A stretch of DNA of 5,506 nucleotides from UBA8437 sp003445035 (lineage in GTDB: Bacteria; Planctomycetota; Planctomycetia; Planctomycetales; Planctomycetaceae): positions 1 to 5,506 of the forward strand of contig CALCHI010000327.1 in the NCBI GenBank assembly GCA_937901285.1, given 5' to 3'. The notes beneath the pieces are model-generated. The model was not told the origin of the DNA. It made no database searches and was given only the letters and a program-made list of their open reading frames with translations. Below are positions 1-5,040 of the stretch, piece after piece. Position 1 is the stretch's first letter. Each line of letters starts with the position of its first letter. The position numbers were made by a program, and so were the translations under genes.

Positions 1-71
1 ACAACCAGCCCGACAAAGACGACCGACAGCCCAACGATCAGCGGCCAGGGATTCTCCGTCAACAGCCACAT
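1..71 (-). CDS. N-terminus of a small membrane protein (partial, runs off the left edge)
   Basis: Only the first 23 codons are visible, starting at the ATG complementary to 69-71. They read MWLLTENPWPLIVG followed by a run of Val, Leu, Phe and Gly, so the protein opens with a short polar stretch (TENPWP) and goes straight into a hydrophobic helix, probably an N-terminal membrane anchor. A GGAG ribosome binding site (complement of 83-86) lies 11 nt before the ATG, slightly far but usable. The start is 69 bp past the HTTM stop codon on the same strand, so co-transcription is likely. Short proteins opening with an 'ENPWP' motif before a transmembrane helix are, from memory, common unannotated planctomycete proteins; this was not checked. 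No function can be assigned from so little sequence. Confidence 0.6.
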   Translation of the reverse strand, partial: MWLLTENPWPLIVGLSVVFVGLV

Positions 72-140
72 CGCTCGAGTCACTCCACCGGGACACTTCG
101 CACGACGGCACGCCCGTCGGAAGTCTACGCCCGGCCAACG
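72..140. other. 69-bp intergenic gap between the HTTM gene and the next membrane protein
   Basis: This gap separates two co-directional minus-strand genes. It contains the GGAG ribosome binding site for the downstream gene (complement of 83-86) and a 6-bp perfect inverted repeat, CGACGG at 103-108 and CCGTCG at 114-119, with a 5-nt loop. No T-run follows the stem on the minus strand, so it is not a convincing intrinsic terminator. I see no promoter here, which fits read-through from the HTTM gene. Confidence 0.5.
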
Positions 141-1664
141 TCAGTTGGCAACAGGCGCCGGCGGGACGGTCTCCGCGGCCGGCTCCAGCACGATCCGTCG
201 CCTGGCGACTTCCTGGCCTCCGCATCGAACCACCAGCGCGTACTCACCGGGCGCCAACGCGTCGTGCAGCACGTACAGAAAATTGGCGCGAAACGCTTCG
301 CGGGGAACCACCTGGTGGACCCGGTCCAGCAACCTGTTGTCGCTGTCGTGCAGGTTGCATTCGATCGTCAGGTCCGGGTGTGGCGGGTTCAGTGTGCACT
401 GGGCAAACAACTTCTCACCCTGGCGAAATGTCCTCTTGTGCCCGACCACGTACCCGCCGACCAGCATTTCTCCCATTTCCAGCGAATGCACCAGGTCCTC
501 GGGCCGGATGACCGGGTTGCTCTCCAGCATCGCTTCAACACGAGCGGGATCGATCTGGACCAGCTCGTGAGCCCCTTCGGGACGACGGAGTCCGTAGGGG
601 TCGAGCTGGTGTTCCAGTTCGACGCCCAGCACGGCCGCGACCAGCAGTGTGGCCGGAAAGGCCAGTGCCAGGCGTTGATGCCAGACAGGGGCCAGCGGAG
701 CGATTTTCGAATCGCTTCTCCTCCGGAACCGCGCCAGCCGATCGCGCCAGCGAGCCACATCCTCGGCATTGATGAACGCCAGGTAGGTGGTCATCGAAAC
801 CAGCGGGAAGATGAACAGGCCCAGCGTCTGTCGGGTGCCCATGTGGAACCCCACACCCAGCAGCAGCATGATCCAGCGACCATGCCCCCGCCAGGCCACG
901 AACACAAACAGGATCTCCCAGACGACACTGATGTAGGCCATCGTGACCACCACCACGGGATAGAGCGTCAACTGCTCGCCCATCGGGTTGGAATTGTTCA
1001 CGTCGGTCATCAGCCAGAACCGGAGCTGGTCGCCGCTGAAGAAGGTCGGGGTGTGAATCTTGGTGATCGCCGCCCCCAGGTAGATCAGGCCGATCAGCAA
1101 CTGCATCAGTCGCCGCGGCCAGGCCGGAAACCGCGGAGGTACAGCCGGTGGTGTCGTACCGCGTCGAGCCAGCCACGCATCGACACTCCACACCGCCCCG
1201 CAATGAGAGAAGCTGAGCAACAGCAGCACGTGGGATGCGATCACCGAATACTTGGTGAATGTGCTCAGGCAATCGAGCATGTTCAGGTGGGTGTAGATCA
1301 CCAGGCAGCCGATGACCGAGATCCGTGTCCGCCAGCCGATCATCGTCGTCACCAGCAACACGACCAGCAGCGTCATCAGCATCACCGCCACGGTGCCCGA
1401 CGGCACCGGCAGCATGTTGAAGTACCCGTAGTTGTCGGCCAGCGGCGCGGAGGCGCCATCCGTCGAGAAGAACTCGCGAGCGTGAGGCCACCGCCGAAGC
1501 ACCACGAAAAGCAGAATCGGCGGCAACGCCATCCGGCACAGCGCCAACCCGTAAGGCACCTCCTCGGCGAGGAAGAACTCTCGCACCGAGCTCCGCAGTC
1601 CCCGGCGGGGGACTCGCAGCGCGTCGGCAGCCGTCTGGTTCAGTTCGGGGGCCGGGTCAGCCAT
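141..1664 (-). CDS. HTTM domain (vitamin K-dependent gamma-carboxylase-like) membrane protein with a C-terminal soluble domain
   Basis: This 507-residue integral membrane protein has the HTTM pattern. Hydrophobic segments lie at about residues 36-55, 89-110, 114-128, 139-155, 185-200, 236-257, 263-298 and 329-349. Family-like landmarks are LALCRMALPP (39-48), GWRTRIS (110-116), CGAVWSVDAW (155-164), the IYLGAAITKI segment (194-203) followed by FFSGDQL, VVWEILFVF (247-255) and the histidine in GVGFHMG (270-276). HTTM proteins are bacterial relatives of vitamin K-dependent gamma-carboxylase, but most have no known reaction. Lys202 appears to align with the carboxylase lysine proposed as catalytic base. 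Residues 350-497 form a soluble tail, and 414-497 alternate like a beta-sandwich ending in PGEYALVVR. The start is the only ATG before the first membrane segment; no Shine-Dalgarno is seen. The gene begins 48 bp after the 248-residue gene, so the two probably share a transcript. The family call is firm; the substrate is unknown. Confidence 0.85.
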   Translation of the reverse strand: MADPAPELNQTAADALRVPRRGLRSSVREFFLAEEVPYGLALCRMALPPILLFVVLRRWPHAREFFSTDGASAPLADNYGYFNMLPVPSGTVAVMLMTLLVVLLVTTMIGWRTRISVIGCLVIYTHLNMLDCLSTFTKYSVIASHVLLLLSFSHCGAVWSVDAWLARRGTTPPAVPPRFPAWPRRLMQLLIGLIYLGAAITKIHTPTFFSGDQLRFWLMTDVNNSNPMGEQLTLYPVVVVTMAYISVVWEILFVFVAWRGHGRWIMLLLGVGFHMGTRQTLGLFIFPLVSMTTYLAFINAEDVARWRDRLARFRRRSDSKIAPLAPVWHQRLALAFPATLLVAAVLGVELEHQLDPYGLRRPEGAHELVQIDPARVEAMLESNPVIRPEDLVHSLEMGEMLVGGYVVGHKRTFRQGEKLFAQCTLNPPHPDLTIECNLHDSDNRLLDRVHQVVPREAFRANFLYVLHDALAPGEYALVVRCGGQEVARRRIVLEPAAETVPPAPVAN

Positions 1665-1712
1665 GGATTTTTGCGGGAGACTGGAAGAGCGGACGAGAGA
1701 AAATCACGAATC
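1665..1712. other. 48-bp gap between the unknown single-pass protein gene and the HTTM gene
   Basis: On the minus strand this short spacer is pyrimidine-rich and ends in GCAAAAATCC just before the HTTM ATG. It has no recognisable Shine-Dalgarno, no promoter of good quality and no terminator hairpin. That supports co-transcription of the two flanking genes, with the HTTM message initiated without a strong ribosome binding site. Confidence 0.5.
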
Positions 1713-2459
1713 TCACTGGGCCAGCGGAGCGCGTTCGAAATCGGCGGGAGGGAACAGAGACGGAGAACTGCCACCGCCCAGCGACGGGATCAGTCCCGAG
1801 GTCCGGCCGTCCAGTGGCCGCATCGTGGAACGGATCTCAGACGACAGCCCGGCCGAATTCGAATCGGGGTGCGACGGCAACGGCTGGGCCGACACCACCA
1901 GTTGGTTCTGGCGATCCAGCCACGACGGGAACCGCCTGACTATGGTCCCACAGGGGGCCATCACCTGCCTGAGCTGAAAGTAGCTGTGCTTTTGACGAGC
2001 CTCGTCGAAGAAGTGGGTCCAGACCGAGTCGGGAAGGTTGTATTTCTTGGCCCAGTACTCCTCGATCACCAGCAGCCTCCGCATCGGCTTCGCCCGGGTG
2101 TGTTCCAGGCAGTTCCGGACGATGTCGCTCGAGTGGTTCAGGAAGGGGTCGTAGTGGTGACGGGTGAGATCACCGAACGGTGTGAATTTCGTCCACGGAC
2201 CGGGAGCCAATTCGTAGTATTTCCCGTCCTCTCCCTCGCCAATGATGTGCAGGCGGTTGGCGTAAGCCGACCAGCCACAGAACATGTCCCAGACGACGAA
2301 GTACATCGCCGGATGCGAGGCGGTGTTGAAGTTCAGGGTGTGGCAGACGATGCCGTAGCCGAGCGAGCCAAGGTAGGAGACGATGACCATCGAAACGGCC
2401 CACAACTTGATGCGGCCGAGCCAGCCCCTGGCACCGCTGTCCACATCGTTCGCACCCAT
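1713..2459 (-). CDS. Conserved-looking single-pass membrane protein of unknown function, paired with the HTTM gene
   Basis: I do not recognise a named family for this 248-residue protein. A short basic N-terminus leads into one transmembrane helix at about residues 18-39, with no obvious signal-peptidase site, so it is probably an N-in membrane anchor. Residues 49-66 are hydrophobic and aromatic, with a striking WDMFCGWSAY core (57-66). Next come EGEDGKYYELAPGPW (75-89), FGDLTRHHYDPF (95-106) and a charged helical region (111-165). Cysteines are at 39, 61, 117 and 170. The tail from about 190 is Ser/Pro/Gly-rich and probably disordered. The start at 2459 is preferred over an in-frame TTG seven codons upstream because AGGA lies 8 nt before the ATG and a promoter lies upstream. 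Its position 48 bp ahead of the HTTM gene suggests the two products work together in the membrane; this is inference. Confidence 0.75.
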   Translation of the reverse strand: MGANDVDSGARGWLGRIKLWAVSMVIVSYLGSLGYGIVCHTLNFNTASHPAMYFVVWDMFCGWSAYANRLHIIGEGEDGKYYELAPGPWTKFTPFGDLTRHHYDPFLNHSSDIVRNCLEHTRAKPMRRLLVIEEYWAKKYNLPDSVWTHFFDEARQKHSYFQLRQVMAPCGTIVRRFPSWLDRQNQLVVSAQPLPSHPDSNSAGLSSEIRSTMRPLDGRTSGLIPSLGGGSSPSLFPPADFERAPLAQ

Positions 2460-2467
2460 CCTTGGGA

Positions 2468-2471
2468 TCCT
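2468..2471 (-). promoter_or_regulatory. Ribosome binding site AGGA that decides the start at 2459
   Basis: Read on the minus strand, AGGA is followed by 8 nt and then ATG. The spacing is ideal for a Shine-Dalgarno sequence. It supports the ATG at 2459 over the in-frame TTG at 2480, because the AGGA lies inside the extra codons that the TTG start would add. Confidence 0.6.
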
Positions 2472-2503
2472 GCCTGGCAAGAGAATCAGGTCGCCGCCGG
2501 CGG

Positions 2504-2532
2504 ACTATCGTTCTCAGTCGCCGAAGCGTCAA
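2504..2532 (-). promoter_or_regulatory. Predicted sigma-70-type promoter for the unknown protein/HTTM unit
   Basis: On the minus strand the -35 element TTGACG (complement of 2527-2532) matches the TTGACA consensus at five of six positions. After a 17-bp spacer comes a -10 element GATAGT (complement of 2504-2509) matching TATAAT at four of six. The predicted start near 2497 gives a leader of about 38 nt containing the AGGA site. The elements are read directly; promoter activity is inferred. Confidence 0.5.
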
Positions 2533-2560
2533 GATGAGCCTGTCTGCGGATCCGTGTGGA

Positions 2561-4114
2561 TCACTCCTCGGCGGCGACAATCGCCGCGAGCAACCCGTCC
2601 CAGGTGTAGTTCTCGGCCTCGACCGACACCTCCAGCCCCACCTCACGGGCTGCCTGGCTCGTGACGGGGCTGATACTGGCCAACCGGGTCGAGTCCAGTG
2701 ACACGTCGGCCGACCGGGCCAACCGGGCGACCCCGCGGGCGATCGAGGGACTTGAGAGACCGATCCAGTCGAGCCGTCCGGCTGCCAACCGCTCGACTGT
2801 CCCGGCGGGCCACCCTTCCACATCCTCGTTCCGGTACACCACCAGTTGGTGAAGATCCGCACCAGCCTTCTCCAACAACTCCGGCAGCACATCTCGACCG
2901 CGGCTGGCACGGGCCCACAACACCCGGGCCCCTTCGACCCGGGAACCCAATGCCTCCCCCAGTGCCTCGGCCCGAAACGACTCGGGCACCAGGTCGGCCC
3001 GCAACCGGTACCCGGCCAGTGCCTCGGCCGTGGCCGGACCGATCGCCGCCAATCGGCAGTTCGACAGACGTCTCAGGTCAGCACCGACGTCCCACAACCG
3101 TCCGAGCAACCCGGCCACGCCGTTGGCGCTGGTGAACACGATCCAGTCGAACTCGTCCAGCCGATCCAGCACCGAGTCGACCTCCGAGGATGACGCCGGT
3201 GGCAGGATCTCGATCGTCGGCATCAACACCGGCTCGGCCCCGAGTTGCACCAGGCGTCCGACCACTCCGGCTGACTGTGTCACCGGGCGGGTGACACCGA
3301 CCGACCGACCCAGCAACGGTCTCTGTTCGAACCACGCGATCGTCTCCCGCTCGGTCACGCACTCGCCAACGACGATCAGCGACGGGGCCACCAGTTCCGC
3401 CGCCTCAACGGCCCCCGGCAACTCGGCCAACGTCGCGGTGACGGTCTGCTGTGACGGCAGGGTGCCGTGGCTGATGACCGCCGCGGGACTCACGGGATCG
3501 CGACCGGCCGACAGGAGTCTCGAGACGATTTCCCCGAGCTGGTCCAGACCCATGTAAAAGACCAGGGTCCCGGCAAATCCGGCCAGGGCGTCGTAATCAA
3601 CCGCCGGGTTCTCCTTGGCGGGGTCCTCGTGACCGGTCACCAGCGCCACAGCCGAAGCCTTGTCTCGGTGTGTCATCGGGATGCCGGCGTAGGCGGCCGC
3701 AGCCGTCGCAGCAGTAATCCCCGGTACGATCTCGAACGGCACACCCGCCTCGGCCAACACCCGGGCCTCCTCGGCCCCACGGCCGAACACCAGCGGGTCA
3801 CCTCCCTTGAGTCGCACCACGGTCCGACCCGCACGGGCCTCGGCCACCAACCGTCGATTGATCTCGTCCTGGTCCAGCACCTTGTGACCGTCGTCACCCC
3901 GCCGCCGGGTCCGTTCAGCCGTCGCCTGGGTGTGCTCCAGCAGCAACGGGTTGACCAGGCCGTCGTAAAGCACAAGGTCGGCCCGCTGAAGGCACTCGAG
4001 GCCTCTCAGGGTCAGCAGCCCGGGATCTCCCGGCCCGGCACCGACCAGGTAGACGCAGCCGGTCCGGGAATTCCCGCCGGCCGAATCTCCGGATGTTGGT
4101 GGTACGGATGACAT
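2561..4114 (-). CDS. cobA-hemD: Uroporphyrinogen-III C-methyltransferase / uroporphyrinogen-III synthase fusion
   Basis: This 517-residue cytoplasmic protein joins two tetrapyrrole enzymes. Residues 18 to about 262 are the S-adenosylmethionine-dependent methyltransferase that adds methyls at C2 and C7 of uroporphyrinogen III to make precorrin-2. Signatures are VGAGPGDPG (24-32), RLKGGDPLVFGRG (101-113), PGIT (131-134), PMTHRD (146-151), YMG (187-189) and PSLIVVGE (244-251). Residues from about 268 are HemD, which closes and inverts ring D of hydroxymethylbilane. It shows GVTRP (273-277), FTSANGV (327-333), IGPATAEAL (358-366), VPESFRAEALG (376-386), WARASRGRDVLPELL (400-414), LSSPS (453-457) and TSQAAREVGL (485-494). 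Both domains look complete. The fusion supplies the branch point for siroheme or cobalamin as well as heme. No dehydrogenase/ferrochelatase domain and no neighbouring hem gene is present. The ATG at 4114 follows a purine run (complement of 4123-4130) and a good promoter, and sits 17 residues before the first domain. Confidence 0.95.
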   Translation of the reverse strand: MSSVPPTSGDSAGGNSRTGCVYLVGAGPGDPGLLTLRGLECLQRADLVLYDGLVNPLLLEHTQATAERTRRRGDDGHKVLDQDEINRRLVAEARAGRTVVRLKGGDPLVFGRGAEEARVLAEAGVPFEIVPGITAATAAAAYAGIPMTHRDKASAVALVTGHEDPAKENPAVDYDALAGFAGTLVFYMGLDQLGEIVSRLLSAGRDPVSPAAVISHGTLPSQQTVTATLAELPGAVEAAELVAPSLIVVGECVTERETIAWFEQRPLLGRSVGVTRPVTQSAGVVGRLVQLGAEPVLMPTIEILPPASSSEVDSVLDRLDEFDWIVFTSANGVAGLLGRLWDVGADLRRLSNCRLAAIGPATAEALAGYRLRADLVPESFRAEALGEALGSRVEGARVLWARASRGRDVLPELLEKAGADLHQLVVYRNEDVEGWPAGTVERLAAGRLDWIGLSSPSIARGVARLARSADVSLDSTRLASISPVTSQAAREVGLEVSVEAENYTWDGLLAAIVAAEE

Positions 4115-4245
4115 CTGCGAGGCTCTCTCTGAAACACACGTTGGCCGGTGTTGCGGAACACGTCACGGCCGACTCCAATGTTGCTTCGATTATCCGGCCG
4201 TCTCCACCCGTCCACAATGGTCCCTTCACAACGAACTCACATCCG
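4115..4245. other. 131-bp divergent intergenic region between cobA-hemD and the HAD gene
   Basis: This region must serve both divergent genes. It holds a good minus-strand promoter at 4189-4217. Plus-strand signals are weak: the best pair is TTGCGG (4151-4156), 17 bp, TCCAAT (4174-4179), which I would not call. A 5-bp inverted repeat GTGTT (4148-4152) and AACAC (4157-4161) with a 4-nt loop falls inside the predicted cobA-hemD leader. The leader, about 68 nt, is too short for a cobalamin riboswitch and I see no such motif. Confidence 0.5.
4189..4217 (-). promoter_or_regulatory. Predicted sigma-70-type promoter for cobA-hemD
   Basis: On the minus strand a -35-like TTGTGG (complement of 4212-4217, three of six to consensus) is followed by exactly 17 bp and a -10 element GATAAT (complement of 4189-4194, five of six to TATAAT). 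Transcription would begin near 4182, leaving a leader of about 68 nt before the ATG at 4114. Confidence 0.5.
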
Positions 4246-4956
4246 ATGACCTCCTCCTCCTCCCCACTGGACGATGTCCAGGCGCTGACATTTGACTTCT
4301 TCGGCACCGTGCTCGACCTCGCCGGCAGTCTCCGTCCGGCAATCCAATCCTGCCTGGAACAGCACGAGTCGGAGGTGACCGCCGACCGGTTTTGGGAACT
4401 GTGGCGAGGCCGTCAGCGAATCGAGCAATACCAGGACAACATCGTGGCCATGGGCCACGGGGGATACCTGGTCACCGCTCGCCGGGCACTTGTCTACACC
4501 CTGGCACTGTGCAATGTGCCGGCCGAACCGGCGGACGTCGACGAGGTGATGTCCGCCTGGAAGACACTCTCGCCGTTCGACGACGTCGCCGCCGCCTTGC
4601 CGCGACTGGCCGCCCGGTTCCGGCTCGTCGGACTCTCCAACGGTGAACCCGATTTCCTGGCCCACCTGGCAACCAGCCGGATCGGATTCGAATTCGAGAC
4701 GTTGATCTCGGTCCAGGAAGTGGGAGCGTTCAAGCCCCATCCGGGCGTCTACCGCCATGCCGCCGGACGGCTGGGACTCGAGCCGGAGGCGTGCCTGATG
4801 GTCTCGGCCAACTCGTTCGACGTGATGGGAGCCCGCACGTGCGGCTTTCGCGGAGCTTTCGTCAATCGAAACGGGTTGCCCTACGAGGATTCCTCGTATC
4901 GACCCGATCTCGAGGTCTCCGACTTCACCGGTCTGGCCGACCGATTGTCGAGATAG
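4246..4956 (+). CDS. HAD-superfamily hydrolase, type II haloacid dehalogenase-like
   Basis: This 236-residue cytoplasmic HAD enzyme resembles L-2-haloacid dehalogenases, which displace halide from short 2-haloalkanoic acids through an aspartyl ester. The nucleophile is Asp17 in FDFFGT (16-21). Motif II is LSNGEP (130-135, Ser131), motif III is FKPHPGVY (162-169, Lys163) and motif IV is VSANSFDVMGA (186-196, Asp192). An alpha-helical cap covers about residues 25-110 and contains WRGRQ (53-57), with Arg54 at the position of the carboxylate-binding arginine. The C-terminal FVNRNG and RPDLEV segments also match the family. Length is normal. The ATG at 4246 places the nucleophile near the N-terminus as usual. 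The frame stays open to 4093, but that extension runs into cobA-hemD and adds 51 residues without family features. No Shine-Dalgarno is visible. The exact substrate is uncertain because many members act on other small molecules. Confidence 0.88.
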   Translation: MTSSSSPLDDVQALTFDFFGTVLDLAGSLRPAIQSCLEQHESEVTADRFWELWRGRQRIEQYQDNIVAMGHGGYLVTARRALVYTLALCNVPAEPADVDEVMSAWKTLSPFDDVAAALPRLAARFRLVGLSNGEPDFLAHLATSRIGFEFETLISVQEVGAFKPHPGVYRHAAGRLGLEPEACLMVSANSFDVMGARTCGFRGAFVNRNGLPYEDSSYRPDLEVSDFTGLADRLSR

Positions 4957-4988
4957 CCCCGGCTGGCTTCCGTCCTCCCCGAACCGAT

Positions 4989-4997
4989 TGCTAGAAT
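4989..4997 (+). promoter_or_regulatory. Predicted extended -10 promoter element TGCTAGAAT
   Basis: TG, one base and TAGAAT (five of six to TATAAT) form an extended -10 element, a class that can work without a good -35; none is seen at 16-18 bp spacing. Transcription would start near 5004, giving a leader of about 37 nt to the ATG at 5041, whereas the in-frame ATG at 5008 would be almost leaderless. Confidence 0.45.
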
Positions 4998-5027
4998 CGT
5001 CCCCGTAATGCTGAACCGGACCCTGCC

Positions 5028-5032
5028 AAGGA
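5028..5032 (+). promoter_or_regulatory. Ribosome binding site AAGGA that decides the start at 5041
   Basis: AAGGA is followed by 8 nt and then the ATG at 5041, an ideal Shine-Dalgarno arrangement. It selects this start over the in-frame ATG at 5008, eleven codons upstream, which has no ribosome binding site. Confidence 0.65.
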
Positions 5033-5040
5033 CGACGGCG

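Larger units (their letters stand above)
2460..2560. other. 101-bp gap upstream of the unknown protein/HTTM unit
   Basis: This gap lies between the fused cobA-hemD stop codon and the start of the 248-residue protein. It carries a sigma-70-like promoter for the downstream gene, an AGGA ribosome binding site and a 10-bp palindrome CCGCCGGCGG at 2494-2503 overlapping the predicted transcription start. A 5-bp inverted repeat (GATCC at 2549-2553, GGATC at 2558-2562) touches the cobA-hemD stop but has no T-run, so no clear terminator separates the two units. Confidence 0.5.
4957..5040. other. 84-bp gap between the HAD gene and the exported HEAT-like gene
   Basis: The gap separates two plus-strand genes. 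It has an extended -10 promoter element at 4989-4997 and an AAGGA ribosome binding site at 5028-5032. The -10 sits within a 5-bp inverted repeat, CGATT (4985-4989) and AATCG (4995-4999). There is no stem with a T-run, so no intrinsic terminator for the HAD gene is evident. Confidence 0.5.

Noticed and set aside
103..119. Inverted repeat CGACGG/CCGTCG as an intrinsic terminator after the HTTM gene
   Set aside because: The stem is only 6 bp and no T-run follows on the minus strand. Stems of this size are expected by chance in GC-rich DNA.
264..2537. A 757-codon open frame on the plus strand, longer than any real gene here, lying opposite both the HTTM gene and the 248-residue gene
   Set aside because: It is in exact codon register with both minus-strand genes, so it stays open whenever those genes avoid TTA, CTA and TCA codons, which GC-rich genomes rarely use. 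Its product is a His/Gln/Arg-rich string with no domain, while the minus-strand frames give clear membrane helices and HTTM motifs.
2549..2562. Inverted repeat GATCC/GGATC at the cobA-hemD stop codon as a terminator
   Set aside because: The stem is 5 bp, overlaps the stop codon and has no T-run.
1892..2850. A 15-bp direct repeat, ACACCACCAGTTGGT, at 1892-1906 and 2836-2850
   Set aside because: Both copies lie inside coding sequence and encode the same residues (Gln-Leu-Val-Val) in two different proteins with shared codon preference, so it is coincidence rather than a repeat element.
3467..4111. A 214-codon plus-strand open frame opposite cobA-hemD
   Set aside because: It has the same register effect: it is the codon-by-codon complement of a highly conserved enzyme, and the product shows no recognisable family.
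4115..4182. A possible cobalamin riboswitch ahead of cobA-hemD
   Set aside because: The predicted leader is only about 68 nt, far shorter than a cobalamin riboswitch, and no B12-box-like sequence was seen.
4093..4245. A 51-codon in-frame upstream extension of the HAD gene beginning at an ATG inside cobA-hemD
   Set aside because: The extension overlaps the divergent gene's start, has no ribosome binding site or family features, and would push the nucleophile aspartate far from its usual N-terminal position. The ATG at 4246 gives a normal family length.
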